A stretch of 64,000 nucleotides of DNA, taken from assembly GCA_964577055.1 (NCBI GenBank), contig CAZNWC010000001.1, positions 62,001 through 126,000 of the forward strand, written 5' to 3'. This DNA comes from PNNG01 sp964577055 (GTDB taxonomy: Bacteria; Bacteroidota; Bacteroidia; UBA7662). Shown one piece after another: positions 44,982 through 53,244 of this stretch. Each line of letters starts with the position of its first letter. Within the stretch, counting starts at the first letter, position 1. Position numbers and translations under genes: made by a program. The notes below the pieces were generated by a model. It worked only from the letters and a program-made list of their open reading frames with translations, was not told where the DNA came from and ran no database searches.

Positions 44982-45002
44982 AAATCTAACCTGTTGTAGC
45001 TC

Positions 45003-46496
45003 ATGCGCATCATCCAACTTATCACCTTTATTGGTTTACTCACACCTATCGCCGCCATTGGCCAATTCGAACAAGGGGCTTGTGGCACAGGCCCTGCCCC
45101 TGCACATGTGCGACAATTCATTCAATCGGTAGACTATACTGCTGCACAGCCCGAAGATTATCCGGTAATCAATATTCCAGTGACGATTCATATTGTACGT
45201 ACATCCAATGGTGGAGGTGGTTTCTTTGAAAATAATGCATTTTTAACCATCTGCGACTTGAACAACCGCATGGCAAGCAGCGGCATGTTCTTCTATTTGG
45301 CAGGCCCTGTCAGATTCATCAATGAAGACCTATACTACAACACGAATGACTTCAACGATTTGTTCACCATGATTGACAATGAAAATGTGGTACAAACGAT
45401 GAATATTTATTATACAAATCTGGGCCAATTGGGCTTGTGCGGTTTTGCATTTTACCCCAATTCTGGACCTGGTGGCCCACAAAACGACGGCGCCGTGGTG
45501 ATGAGTTTCGCCTGTTCACAGCCCAATGGCACCACGCTCACCCACGAAGTTGGTCACTTTTTCGGACTCCCGCACACATTTGATCAAACCAGCGGAAATC
45601 CACTTTCGGCAACCACAGCAGAACGTGTAACACGTTTGGTCAATGAAATACCTCCCCGTTTGGGTGCCAACTGTGCCACAGAAGGTGATGGTTTCTGTGA
45701 CACGCCTGCTGATTTTATCGGCAACCGTTGGAGTTGTCCAACCGGCATTGTGCAGTTCGACATCAATGGTGATCGTTTTAGACCCGACTCAAGCTACTAC
45801 ATGAGTTATTCAAACGATGTTTGCATGAGCCGCTTTTCAACCCAACAAATTTTGGCCATGCGTGCCACCCTCGCAAACCTCAATGCCCCAAGAGGGTATC
45901 TGCTCACCATACCAATGCCCAACTTCCCTGTCATCAACCAGTCGCCAGCCTCAGTTGTACCACAGGCAGCTGATACAGTACCTGGAAATGCAGCTATCTT
46001 CCGGTGGAATGCTGTGCCCGGTGCAACTGCATATCAAATCAGGGTACTGTTGTTCAATTTTGCTGTCATCGATACCATTACCACCGATACTTTTTTTGTA
46101 AGCAACACCAGAGCGATTCGTCAATTACGTGCACATAGTTGGGAAGTACGCGCCTTAAATGGCGCGAATTTATGCACACCCTACGGTGTCAGAACACCTT
46201 TTTTTGCTGGTAACTACATTACCACAACCTCGGTTTTTGAGCCTTCAGCGACACAACTTAGGGTATATCCCAATCCGATAGAAGCTGGCGGCATATTGCA
46301 AATTGCGAGCGAAAGTGTTGGTGAAATGCAACGCGTACAACTTTCCGATTTACAAGGAAGGTTAATTGTTGAAATGACACTCGAACCCGGAAGTAGCCAA
46401 TTGCACTTGCCCAAAAATCTGGTGCCGGGCATTTATCTTTTGCAAGTGAGCGGCAAGGGCAAACAAGCATTTGCACGTATTAGCATCAAGCCATGA
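45003..46496 (+). CDS. Secreted pappalysin-like (M43) metalloprotease with T9SS type A tail, copy 2
   Basis: 497 residues, same architecture as copy 1: signal peptide to about residue 21, Cys27-Gly-Thr, zincin motif HEVGHFFGLPH (181-191) with the canonical metzincin Gly, the FCDTPAD segment, Met-turn YYMSY, a fibronectin-like domain (FRWNAVPGATAYQIRVLLF) and a T9SS type A tail (RVYPNPIEAGGILQI, LSDLQGRLIVEMTL, GIYLLQVSGKGKQAFARI). It is the copy closest to the family consensus. Its end overlaps an upstream ATG of copy 3 by 4 bases. The substrate is unknown; extracellular proteolysis is inferred. Confidence 0.9.
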   Translation: MRIIQLITFIGLLTPIAAIGQFEQGACGTGPAPAHVRQFIQSVDYTAAQPEDYPVINIPVTIHIVRTSNGGGGFFENNAFLTICDLNNRMASSGMFFYLAGPVRFINEDLYYNTNDFNDLFTMIDNENVVQTMNIYYTNLGQLGLCGFAFYPNSGPGGPQNDGAVVMSFACSQPNGTTLTHEVGHFFGLPHTFDQTSGNPLSATTAERVTRLVNEIPPRLGANCATEGDGFCDTPADFIGNRWSCPTGIVQFDINGDRFRPDSSYYMSYSNDVCMSRFSTQQILAMRATLANLNAPRGYLLTIPMPNFPVINQSPASVVPQAADTVPGNAAIFRWNAVPGATAYQIRVLLFNFAVIDTITTDTFFVSNTRAIRQLRAHSWEVRALNGANLCTPYGVRTPFFAGNYITTTSVFEPSATQLRVYPNPIEAGGILQIASESVGEMQRVQLSDLQGRLIVEMTLEPGSSQLHLPKNLVPGIYLLQVSGKGKQAFARISIKP

Positions 46497-46531
46497 GGTA
46501 TACTTTAACGATTGTGAATTATATTGCAGCT

Positions 46532-48049
46532 ATGAAAAACATCACATCCGCACTCATCGTTGTATTTGCCATCTTTTTTCAAAATCATGGCTTCGCACAA
46601 TGGAACGAAAATCAGTTGTGTGGAACAGCTGAACCTAGCCCTGCGCATTTTGCTTACATCGAAAAACTGAATGAGCAGTATGACCTGGGCATCGAAAGGG
46701 TTTCCAATGACCGCATCAACATCCCTGTGAAATTCCACATTGTGACTGATTTTACAGGTGCTCGCTACGATTACAACACATTGTTGACGGTGCTGTGTGA
46801 ACTAAATGAAAAATTTGAACCTGCTGGTATGTCATTTTACATGCGAGGTGGCGTAAATGTGATCAACAACTCCAACTATTTCCGCCATACATCTTACAAC
46901 ACAGGCTCACAACTCATGCTTGAACACAATCAGGTGCGTGTGGTGAACATCTATTTTGTAGACTTGGGACCAATTGGCTTGTGCGGTTATGCCTATTTCC
47001 CTGGAAGTGGTCCGGGTAGCACCCTTTCTCAGGGCGGGGTGATGATGAGCATTCCTTGTTCACAAGTTGGAAATACCACCTTGGCTCACGAACTGGGTCA
47101 TTTTTTCGCGCTTCCACATCCTTTTGATGGTACAAGCAACAATCCAAAGGATGTTTTTGCTGAGCGGGTTACACGCAATCCAAACGAAACCCTTCCACGC
47201 CTAAATGCGAATTGTGCCTCGCAAGGAGATCGTTTTTGTGATACCCCTGCCGATTACATCGGCTTTCGTTGGAATTGCAACGGATTTACGGTGAGTGATA
47301 GTGACATCAATGGGGATTTGTTTCAACCCGATCCAACCTTATACATGTCGTATTCGAGCGACTTTTGCATGAATCGTTTTTCGCCTCAACAGATCAACAC
47401 CATGCGTCAAACCCTCATCGGTGGCACGCCCAGTGACCCCGCTCCACGCGGATACCTAACTGTGTTTCCGATGCCAGCTTGGGACACCATTGATGGCCCA
47501 GTAAATTTGATTGAGCCTGTGGCTGGTTCTGCTCCGCAGCCCGCCAATTGGGTGTTCTTCAGGTGGAATAAAGCAGAAGGTGCAACGCAATATTTCGTGC
47601 GCATCCGGAGAAATAATTTACCAGTTACCGAATTTATCACTACAGATACAGTGCAATTGTTCACCATGCCGGGATTACAAGCCAATTTGACCTATACCTA
47701 TACTGTACGGCCATTTAACCACGCTTATACCTGCGTTGGACCAAGCCAAGCCGGTACCTTTACCACATCAGCTGCTTATGGTGCATCGGTCTTTGAAGAT
47801 GCACAAAGCCAAATCAAGGTATATCCTACCCTGCTCCATCCGGGCGAAGCATTGCACGTCAGAAATGAAGGCAGAAAAGCAAGACAGCTCAAGTTGCACG
47901 ACTTGCAAGGCCGATTGGTTTGGGAACAAATGCTAGACGAACACTCGGATATGCATCAAATAGAGATGCCCGCTTTGCCTGCAGCTTTGTATCACATACA
48001 ATTTGAAACAAATCAAGGTCCTGTTTTCCACCGTTTGGTGATTCAATAA
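46532..48049 (+). CDS. Secreted pappalysin-like (M43) metalloprotease with T9SS type A tail, copy 3
   Basis: 505 residues from the ATG at 46532, which starts the signal peptide (MKNITSALIVVFAIFFQNHGFAQ). An in-frame ATG at 46493 overlapping the end of copy 2 would add 13 residues (MRYTLTIVNYIAA) and could be used instead. It has Cys30-Gly-Thr, HELGHFFALPH (186-196; Ala in place of the metzincin Gly), FCDTPAD, Met-turn YMSY, a fibronectin-like domain (FFRWNKAEGATQYFVRIRR, very like copy 1) and a T9SS type A tail (KVYPTLLHPGEAL, LHDLQGRLVWEQML, ALYHIQFETNQGPVFHRLVIQ). Probably co-transcribed with copy 2. Confidence 0.9.
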   Translation: MKNITSALIVVFAIFFQNHGFAQWNENQLCGTAEPSPAHFAYIEKLNEQYDLGIERVSNDRINIPVKFHIVTDFTGARYDYNTLLTVLCELNEKFEPAGMSFYMRGGVNVINNSNYFRHTSYNTGSQLMLEHNQVRVVNIYFVDLGPIGLCGYAYFPGSGPGSTLSQGGVMMSIPCSQVGNTTLAHELGHFFALPHPFDGTSNNPKDVFAERVTRNPNETLPRLNANCASQGDRFCDTPADYIGFRWNCNGFTVSDSDINGDLFQPDPTLYMSYSSDFCMNRFSPQQINTMRQTLIGGTPSDPAPRGYLTVFPMPAWDTIDGPVNLIEPVAGSAPQPANWVFFRWNKAEGATQYFVRIRRNNLPVTEFITTDTVQLFTMPGLQANLTYTYTVRPFNHAYTCVGPSQAGTFTTSAAYGASVFEDAQSQIKVYPTLLHPGEALHVRNEGRKARQLKLHDLQGRLVWEQMLDEHSDMHQIEMPALPAALYHIQFETNQGPVFHRLVIQ

Positions 48050-48055
48050 AGCGCC

Positions 48056-48955
48056 ATGAACCTACTCAAGCCACTGACTTCCTACATAGAAGCAGTGGCT
48101 TTTGCATTTGATGGAGTTGATATTTCATTCTATGTGCAACGCGATGATTTGCTGCATCCTTTGCTATCAGGAAACAAGTATCGCAAATTGCAAGCTTTTG
48201 TGCATGCAGATGCACAAGGATATGTTAGCATCGGAGGCGCTTGGTCGAATCACCTGTTGGCCGTAGCCACCATGGCAAGGCTACAAGGCGTAAAATCAGT
48301 GGGCTTTGTGCGGGGCAACGAAAACAGAGAGCAGAATCTCTATGAACGTTGGCTTAACCAACTTGGCATGGAGCTTATCCACCTGAGCAGGGAGACCTAC
48401 AACCAAAAAGAAAAAATATACGAAGAGGCCAAATTGCGCTTTCCGGACTTTCAAATTGTGCCAGAAGGCGGACATCCACAACCCCATGGCCGTGCCTTTG
48501 ATGCATGGTTAGCCGAAATCCCTCCCTTCGTCAGCCACCTCATTTTGAGCTGTGGTACTGGTGCGAGTTTTTTAGGGCTTGCTGGAGCCTTGCACAGGGC
48601 CGGCAGGCATAACATTCGCCTTTTGGGCGTATCGGCCATTGGCGCGCAAGCGCAGCTCAACCGATTGCGAATGGACGCACAATCTGTGCACGCCCAGAGT
48701 AGCGTATTCGGTCCCTTGGACGGCAAGCGCTTTGGCAAAATTTCTGCCGAGCGTCTGCTTTTGGCAAAATCCTTTTTCGAACAAACGGGCATTGCTCCCG
48801 ACCCTGTCTACGACACTCACCTTTTGGCCCAAATAGTACAACTCCATCGCAACGGCACACTAAGCAATCAAGACAAGTTGATGTGGTTACACAGTGGCGG
48901 AATCACAGGATGGGCGGGTTATCCTTCAGAATGCAATGAATTGTTCGGCTTGTAA
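48056..48955 (+). CDS. PLP-dependent D-cysteine desulfhydrase / ACC deaminase family enzyme
   Basis: 299-residue fold-type II PLP enzyme of the ACC deaminase/D-cysteine desulfhydrase family. The PLP lysine is in LLSGNKYRKLQAF, followed by the Asn/His loop IGGAWSNHLLAVATMA, and LILSCGTGASFLGLAG binds the cofactor phosphate. LWLHSGGITGWAGYP ends the domain. D-cysteine desulfhydrase is more likely than ACC deaminase in such bacteria, but the substrate cannot be read from sequence. Its last 30 bases overlap the convergent FMN reductase gene. Confidence 0.88.
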   Translation: MNLLKPLTSYIEAVAFAFDGVDISFYVQRDDLLHPLLSGNKYRKLQAFVHADAQGYVSIGGAWSNHLLAVATMARLQGVKSVGFVRGNENREQNLYERWLNQLGMELIHLSRETYNQKEKIYEEAKLRFPDFQIVPEGGHPQPHGRAFDAWLAEIPPFVSHLILSCGTGASFLGLAGALHRAGRHNIRLLGVSAIGAQAQLNRLRMDAQSVHAQSSVFGPLDGKRFGKISAERLLLAKSFFEQTGIAPDPVYDTHLLAQIVQLHRNGTLSNQDKLMWLHSGGITGWAGYPSECNELFGL

Positions 48956-49456
48956 GCGCATAAATTGCCAATACTCTTCATTATGCAGTTGCCCTTCACG
49001 TACATATTTGCCTATATGGATAAACCTTGGCCTTAAAGCCATGGTATGCACGCCAACGTAGTTCAAAATGTCGGCGAAATGGCTCATGGCCATGGCCGAA
49101 CCTTGTGTACCGTCCGCGATTCCAAGCATGCAAGCTTTTTTGTGTTTAAAGCTCACCGGAAATTTCATGGCATCTACCCAAACCTTGAGAATGCCCGGGA
49201 AACTGCCATTGTACTCAGGTATGATGAACACAAACTTATCGGTTGCACTCACCTTTTCTTGCATTTTCTCCCAATCGGCATTCGGCTGCTTAACCTTTTT
49301 GTACAGGGTAGTCTCCAAAATATTGGTTGGAACATCCTTCAAATCAATGATGTCGGCATTTACGCCCATTTCTGCCAAAACCTGTTGATAAAGCCGGGCC
49401 ATTTGAGCCGTTACCGCATCCTCTCTTGAGGTTGCAGCTACAATCGTCATATTCAT
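48926..49456 (-). CDS. NADPH-dependent FMN reductase family protein
   Basis: 176-residue flavodoxin-like oxidoreductase. The N-terminal strand and phosphate loop is MTIVAATSREDAVTAQMARLY, and the family signature is FVFIIPEYNGSFPGILKVWVDAM (PEYN, flavin binding), with a further GSAMAMSHFADILNYVG. It could reduce FMN, quinones or azo compounds. It lies 3 bases downstream of clpX and ends inside the convergent PLP enzyme gene with a 30-base overlap. Confidence 0.9.
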   Translation of the reverse strand: MNMTIVAATSREDAVTAQMARLYQQVLAEMGVNADIIDLKDVPTNILETTLYKKVKQPNADWEKMQEKVSATDKFVFIIPEYNGSFPGILKVWVDAMKFPVSFKHKKACMLGIADGTQGSAMAMSHFADILNYVGVHTMALRPRFIHIGKYVREGQLHNEEYWQFMRLQAEQFIAF

Positions 49457-49459
49457 AAA

Positions 49460-50698
49460 TCAACTAACAGCTTTGAGCCTGCTAATGTTCGATTTATTGA
49501 ATTGTTGTGAAGCGTAATCGAGGTTAAGTTTAAAATCGGACACTTTGGGCTCTGCAGTAGGCAAGGTAAACATGGCCTCCATCAAGATTGCCTCTACGAT
49601 CGAACGTAAACCACGCGCACCCAATTTGAACTCCATGGCACGATCCACAATAAAATCCAACACGTCACCATCAACCTCCAAGCGAATATTTTCAAGCTCA
49701 AAAAGCTTCTCGTATTGCTTGATCAATGAATTTTTCGGTTCGGTCAGAATCGCACGTAACGTTTCCTTATCCAAAGGATTCAAATACGCAACCACAGGTA
49801 AACGTCCCAATAATTCAGGAATCAATCCAAATGCCTTTAAATCATTGGGCATTACGTATTGTAAGAGATTGGTGCGGTCTACTTGTTCTTCCGAGGGCCT
49901 GTTGAAGCCAATAGAGCTCACCTTCACCCTGCGTGCAATGATTTTATCGAGGCCATCGAATGCACCACCACATACAAACAGCACATTGCGGGTGTCTACC
50001 TGAATAAATTTCTGTTCGGGATGCTTTCTGCCACCTTGTGGAGGAACGTTTACAACCGTTCCTTCAAGCATTTTTAGCAGAGCTTGCTGCACGCCTTCAC
50101 CGCTTACGTCACGGGTGATGGATGGGTTATCAGCCTTACGGGCAATTTTATCGATTTCGTCAATGTAAACGATACCGCGTTCTGCAGCAGCAACGTCATA
50201 GTCGGCTGCCTGCAACAGGCGGCTAAGGATGCTTTCAACATCTTCGCCTACATATCCCGCCTCGGTAAATACCGTAGCATCGGCAATACAAAAAGGTACA
50301 TTGAGCATCCGGGCAATGGTGCGGGCCAACAACGTTTTACCCGTACCCGTTTCTCCCACCAAAATGATGTTCGACTTTTCAATCTCAATATCATCCTTCG
50401 ATTGTTGGTTGATGCGCTTGTAATGGTTATAAACCGCTACAGCCAAGGTACGCTTGGCTTCATCCTGGCCAATTACGTATTGGTCGAGATGCTGCTTGAT
50501 GAGCAGGGGCTTGAGGTTCTGGTACTTCTTGTAATTGCCACTCGGAGCACCCTTTTCATTGGCCATTTGCTCGTGCAAGATATCGCTGGCTTGTTCAATG
50601 CAGCTGTCGCAAATATGCGCTTCGAGACCTGCAACCAACATTTTGGTTTGGTCTTTCTCCTTGCCGCAAAACGAACAATGTACCTTTTGCTTTGCCAT
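49460..50698 (-). CDS. clpX: ATP-dependent Clp protease ATP-binding subunit ClpX
   Basis: AAA+ unfoldase of the ClpXP protease. 412 residues with the N-terminal C4 zinc finger (Cys8, Cys11, Cys30, Cys33), Walker A GETGTGKT, Walker B IVYIDEIDKIARK, pore loop GYVGEDVES and sensor 2 in GARGLRSIVEAILMEAMF. The RKHPEQKFIQVDT stretch carries the RKH loop typical of ClpX. It follows clpP by 3 bases in the tig-clpP-clpX operon. Confidence 0.98.
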   Translation of the reverse strand: MAKQKVHCSFCGKEKDQTKMLVAGLEAHICDSCIEQASDILHEQMANEKGAPSGNYKKYQNLKPLLIKQHLDQYVIGQDEAKRTLAVAVYNHYKRINQQSKDDIEIEKSNIILVGETGTGKTLLARTIARMLNVPFCIADATVFTEAGYVGEDVESILSRLLQAADYDVAAAERGIVYIDEIDKIARKADNPSITRDVSGEGVQQALLKMLEGTVVNVPPQGGRKHPEQKFIQVDTRNVLFVCGGAFDGLDKIIARRVKVSSIGFNRPSEEQVDRTNLLQYVMPNDLKAFGLIPELLGRLPVVAYLNPLDKETLRAILTEPKNSLIKQYEKLFELENIRLEVDGDVLDFIVDRAMEFKLGARGLRSIVEAILMEAMFTLPTAEPKVSDFKLNLDYASQQFNKSNISRLKAVS

Positions 50699-50701
50699 TT
50701 T

Positions 50702-51382
50702 TTACTTTTTCGGATTGCGAACCAAAACGTCGTCAATCATGCCATATGCCTTGGCTTCTTCGGCACTCATCCAATAATCTCGGTCGCTGTCCTTGCTGAT
50801 TTTTTCAAAAGGCTGGCCACTGTGATCTGCCAGAATATTGTACAACTCATCGCGCACCTTGAGGGTCTCTTTGAGCGCAATTTCCATTTCGCTTACCTGA
50901 CCCTGCATGCCACTCATTGGCTGGTGAATCATGACACGTGCATGCTTGAGCGCAGTGCGCTTACCAGCAGCACCAGCACACAACAATACCGCAGCCATTG
51001 AAGCCGCCATGCCGGTACAAATGGTGGCTACATCGGCAGCTACAAATTGCATGGTATCGTAAATACCCAAACCAGCGTATACAGAGCCACCGGGTGAATT
51101 CAGATAAATCTGGATATCGCGGTTGTGGTCCACTGAATCGAGGAACAACAACTGGGCTTGGATGATGTTGGCCACCTCATCGGTTACAGGAACACCCATA
51201 AAAATGATGCGGTCCATCATCAAACGTGAAAACACGTCCATGCTGGCCACGTTCATGGGGCGCTCTTCGATGATATAAGGCGTGAGGTTGTTGATTTGGT
51301 GACGTACGTAACCATCAACGGTATTGCCCGACTGGCCCAAGTGGCCAACGGCGTATTTGCGGAATTCGGTAGTAAAGTTCAT
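50702..51382 (-). CDS. clpP: ATP-dependent Clp protease proteolytic subunit ClpP
   Basis: Serine protease subunit of ClpXP/ClpAP. 226 residues with catalytic Ser in CTGMAASMAAVLLCAG, His in ARVMIHQPMSG and Asp in the SKDSDRDYWMSAEEA region; NSPGGSVYAGLGIYD is the oxyanion-site segment. The 35-residue N-terminal extension before IIEERPMNVASMDVFSRLMMDRIIF is somewhat long compared with E. coli ClpP and may be a processed prosequence. It sits between tig (18 bases) and clpX (3 bases). Confidence 0.98.
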   Translation of the reverse strand: MNFTTEFRKYAVGHLGQSGNTVDGYVRHQINNLTPYIIEERPMNVASMDVFSRLMMDRIIFMGVPVTDEVANIIQAQLLFLDSVDHNRDIQIYLNSPGGSVYAGLGIYDTMQFVAADVATICTGMAASMAAVLLCAGAAGKRTALKHARVMIHQPMSGMQGQVSEMEIALKETLKVRDELYNILADHSGQPFEKISKDSDRDYWMSAEEAKAYGMIDDVLVRNPKK

Positions 51383-51400
51383 GTTCGAAATTTACTGCTA

Positions 51401-52762
51401 TTAACCAGCATTTTGCTTGGTTAGTTTCTCAAATTCTTCGTAGCTGATAGGAGTTTCGGTTACGTTAACATTTTGACGCACCAAATCTTCGGCCTTGCGG
51501 TACTTCATCGAATAAAAGACGTTGGTGTAATTGTCGTCTTTTTTGAGGTAATCGAGGGCGTATTTTTCCAAAGTTTGGTCGTCCATCGGAATGCCGTAAC
51601 TGCTGAACTGGCGGTACAACAATCCTTTGGCTTCTTCAATGATGTCTTCGCCTTGGAACTGTACTTGGTTCTCTTCCAGCAATTTATCAATCAACACATC
51701 GCGACGCAACTGCTTGGCGTACTCGGGGTACTGCTGCTCCAAAGTAGCCTCGTCGATCGGATTTTTGGCATTCGATGCTAACCAACGCTTCAAAAAGCCG
51801 TCGGGCAACTGAATGTGGTCGGTTTGGAAGAAAGTGTCCATCACTTCGTTGCGGAGCAAACGCTCGGCTTCTACCTGCAACGAACGACCCAACTCTAATT
51901 TAATACGGTCGGTAAAATCGGCTTCGGTGGTAATTTCTTCGTTGCCAAACACTTTGCTAAAGAACTCGGTATTCATTTCGGCCAATCCTTCGCGCATGAC
52001 GTTGCTCACGCTGGCTTCTACCTCGCGACCAATCAAGGCCAATTCTTCTTCCGATTTTTTGATACCGGTGGCAATTTTGGCGTTGTCGTCGCCAAAAATC
52101 AGCTCCAAGCGGGTGCGGGTGGTGTACTCGCGGCCAATGCCGGTAAGTTCGGCTTGCAAGGCGCTATCGGCAATGTCGGCCAATTTCACCAGGCTCACGG
52201 TTACCAAACCGCCGGTTTTGATTTCGCCGGTTTCGTCCAATTCGCGGATGCGCAGGAATACCATGTCGCCGGCTTCCGACTTCTCGGGATAAGCCCCTTC
52301 GAAGTGGCGGGTACGGAGGTCTTTGATGTAGTTTTCGATCAACTCCTTACCTGGCTCTACCTGGTAAAGATTAAAGGTTTTACTTGGGGCAGCGGTGCTC
52401 ACCTCAGGCTTGAGACCAATGCTGAAAGTAAAGCTGAAGCTTTTGCCGGTTTCGAGGCCATCGCCAAAGGGATCATTCTCCTCTTCAGGCATAGGTTGCG
52501 CAAAGATGTCGAGTTTGTTTTCAGCCAGGTAGTTGTTTATGCCGTCTTGCACCATTTTGTTGAGCTCTTCGTACAGCAAAGCCTTGCCGTACATTTTTTT
52601 CACCATGCCAACGGGAACCATACCGGTACGGAAACCTGGCATGGCCACCTTGCGGCGGTAGTTTCTCACGGCTTCATCGAACTTCGCGGCGTAATCGGCC
52701 GGTTCAATATTTACAATCACCTTGTTTTCAAGTACGCTTACTTTTTCTGCTGTAATATTCAC
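51401..52762 (-). CDS. tig: Trigger factor
   Basis: Ribosome-bound chaperone and prolyl isomerase. 453 residues, GTG start. The N-terminal ribosome-binding domain contains VRNYRRKVAMPGFRTGMVPVGMVKKMYG (signature GFRxGxxP, residues 32-60), with the PPIase domain in the middle (about 155-250, poorly conserved as in Bacteroidota) and a long helical C-terminal cradle. TAAATTTC, close to the -7 box, lies 7 bases before the GTG. First gene of the tig-clpP-clpX operon, a widely conserved order. Confidence 0.95.
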   Translation of the reverse strand: MNITAEKVSVLENKVIVNIEPADYAAKFDEAVRNYRRKVAMPGFRTGMVPVGMVKKMYGKALLYEELNKMVQDGINNYLAENKLDIFAQPMPEEENDPFGDGLETGKSFSFTFSIGLKPEVSTAAPSKTFNLYQVEPGKELIENYIKDLRTRHFEGAYPEKSEAGDMVFLRIRELDETGEIKTGGLVTVSLVKLADIADSALQAELTGIGREYTTRTRLELIFGDDNAKIATGIKKSEEELALIGREVEASVSNVMREGLAEMNTEFFSKVFGNEEITTEADFTDRIKLELGRSLQVEAERLLRNEVMDTFFQTDHIQLPDGFLKRWLASNAKNPIDEATLEQQYPEYAKQLRRDVLIDKLLEENQVQFQGEDIIEEAKGLLYRQFSSYGIPMDDQTLEKYALDYLKKDDNYTNVFYSMKYRKAEDLVRQNVNVTETPISYEEFEKLTKQNAG

Positions 52763-52930
52763 TGCAATGGAAATTTATATCTTTATCAAAAAAGGGCCGC
52801 CCGCAATGGCCAGACCCAGTTATTCATCCAATTTCACTTCTCTCTGTTCTCCGTTCGCTCCCTGTTTCGAAAACCCATTCAACTTGTTTTCGAACTTTGA
52901 AGCTCCGCTTTACAGCATTACGCGCTGCTC

Positions 52931-52965
52931 AACTTTGAACTTTGAACCTTGAACCTTGAACTTTA
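52931..52965. repeat. Five tandem 7-base units
   Basis: AACTTTG, AACTTTG, AACCTTG, AACCTTG, AACTTTA in direct succession, ending 1 base before tRNA-Leu. This gene-poor stretch, 52763-53244, holds this repeat, tRNA-Leu, its promoter and the tig and relA upstream regions; I see nothing else in it. Confidence 0.85.
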
Positions 52966-52966
52966 T

Positions 52967-53051
52967 TGGTGCGGATGGAGGGACTCGAACCCACACGCCT
53001 TGCGGCACCAGATCCTAAGTCTGGCACGTCTACCAATTTCGCCACATCCGC
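52967..53051 (-). tRNA. tRNA-Leu (anticodon TAG)
   Basis: 85 bases including encoded CCA. The acceptor GCGGATG pairs with CATCCGC. The anticodon stem CCAGA/TCTGG encloses CTTAGGA (anticodon TAG), a long class II variable arm (TGCCGCAAGGCGT) is present as expected for Leu, and the T arm has GGTTCGAGTCC. Confidence 0.96.
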
Positions 53052-53114
53052 TTTTGAAGACCGTCTGTCTTTGTTTCTTAACCAAGTATTTGAAAGCCCT
53101 TAATTTAAGGCCTG

Positions 53115-53146
53115 CAAAGATAGGGTTTTTCACAGAATTGAGCAAA
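53115..53146 (-). promoter_or_regulatory. Promoter of tRNA-Leu
   Basis: On the minus strand TTTG (53143-53146) and TATCTTTG (53115-53122) are separated by 20 bases, a near-ideal match. The box lies 63 bases before the tRNA 5' end, so a leader is removed from the precursor. Confidence 0.75.
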
Positions 53147-53244
53147 GCTTGTGTGAGCAGCCAAATTCAATCCCAAACAATAAGCTTAGCACCCGATAAA
53201 CGCCAATATTTCCTTAGTTTTAGGGCATAATTCCGGCCGATTGT

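Noticed and set aside
50084..51001. 305-residue open frame on the plus strand
   Set aside because: It lies wholly antisense to clpX and clpP, which are unmistakable; its translation has no recognisable domain.
52154..52900. 248-residue open frame on the plus strand over tig
   Set aside because: Antisense to the trigger factor gene and its upstream region; no recognisable protein.
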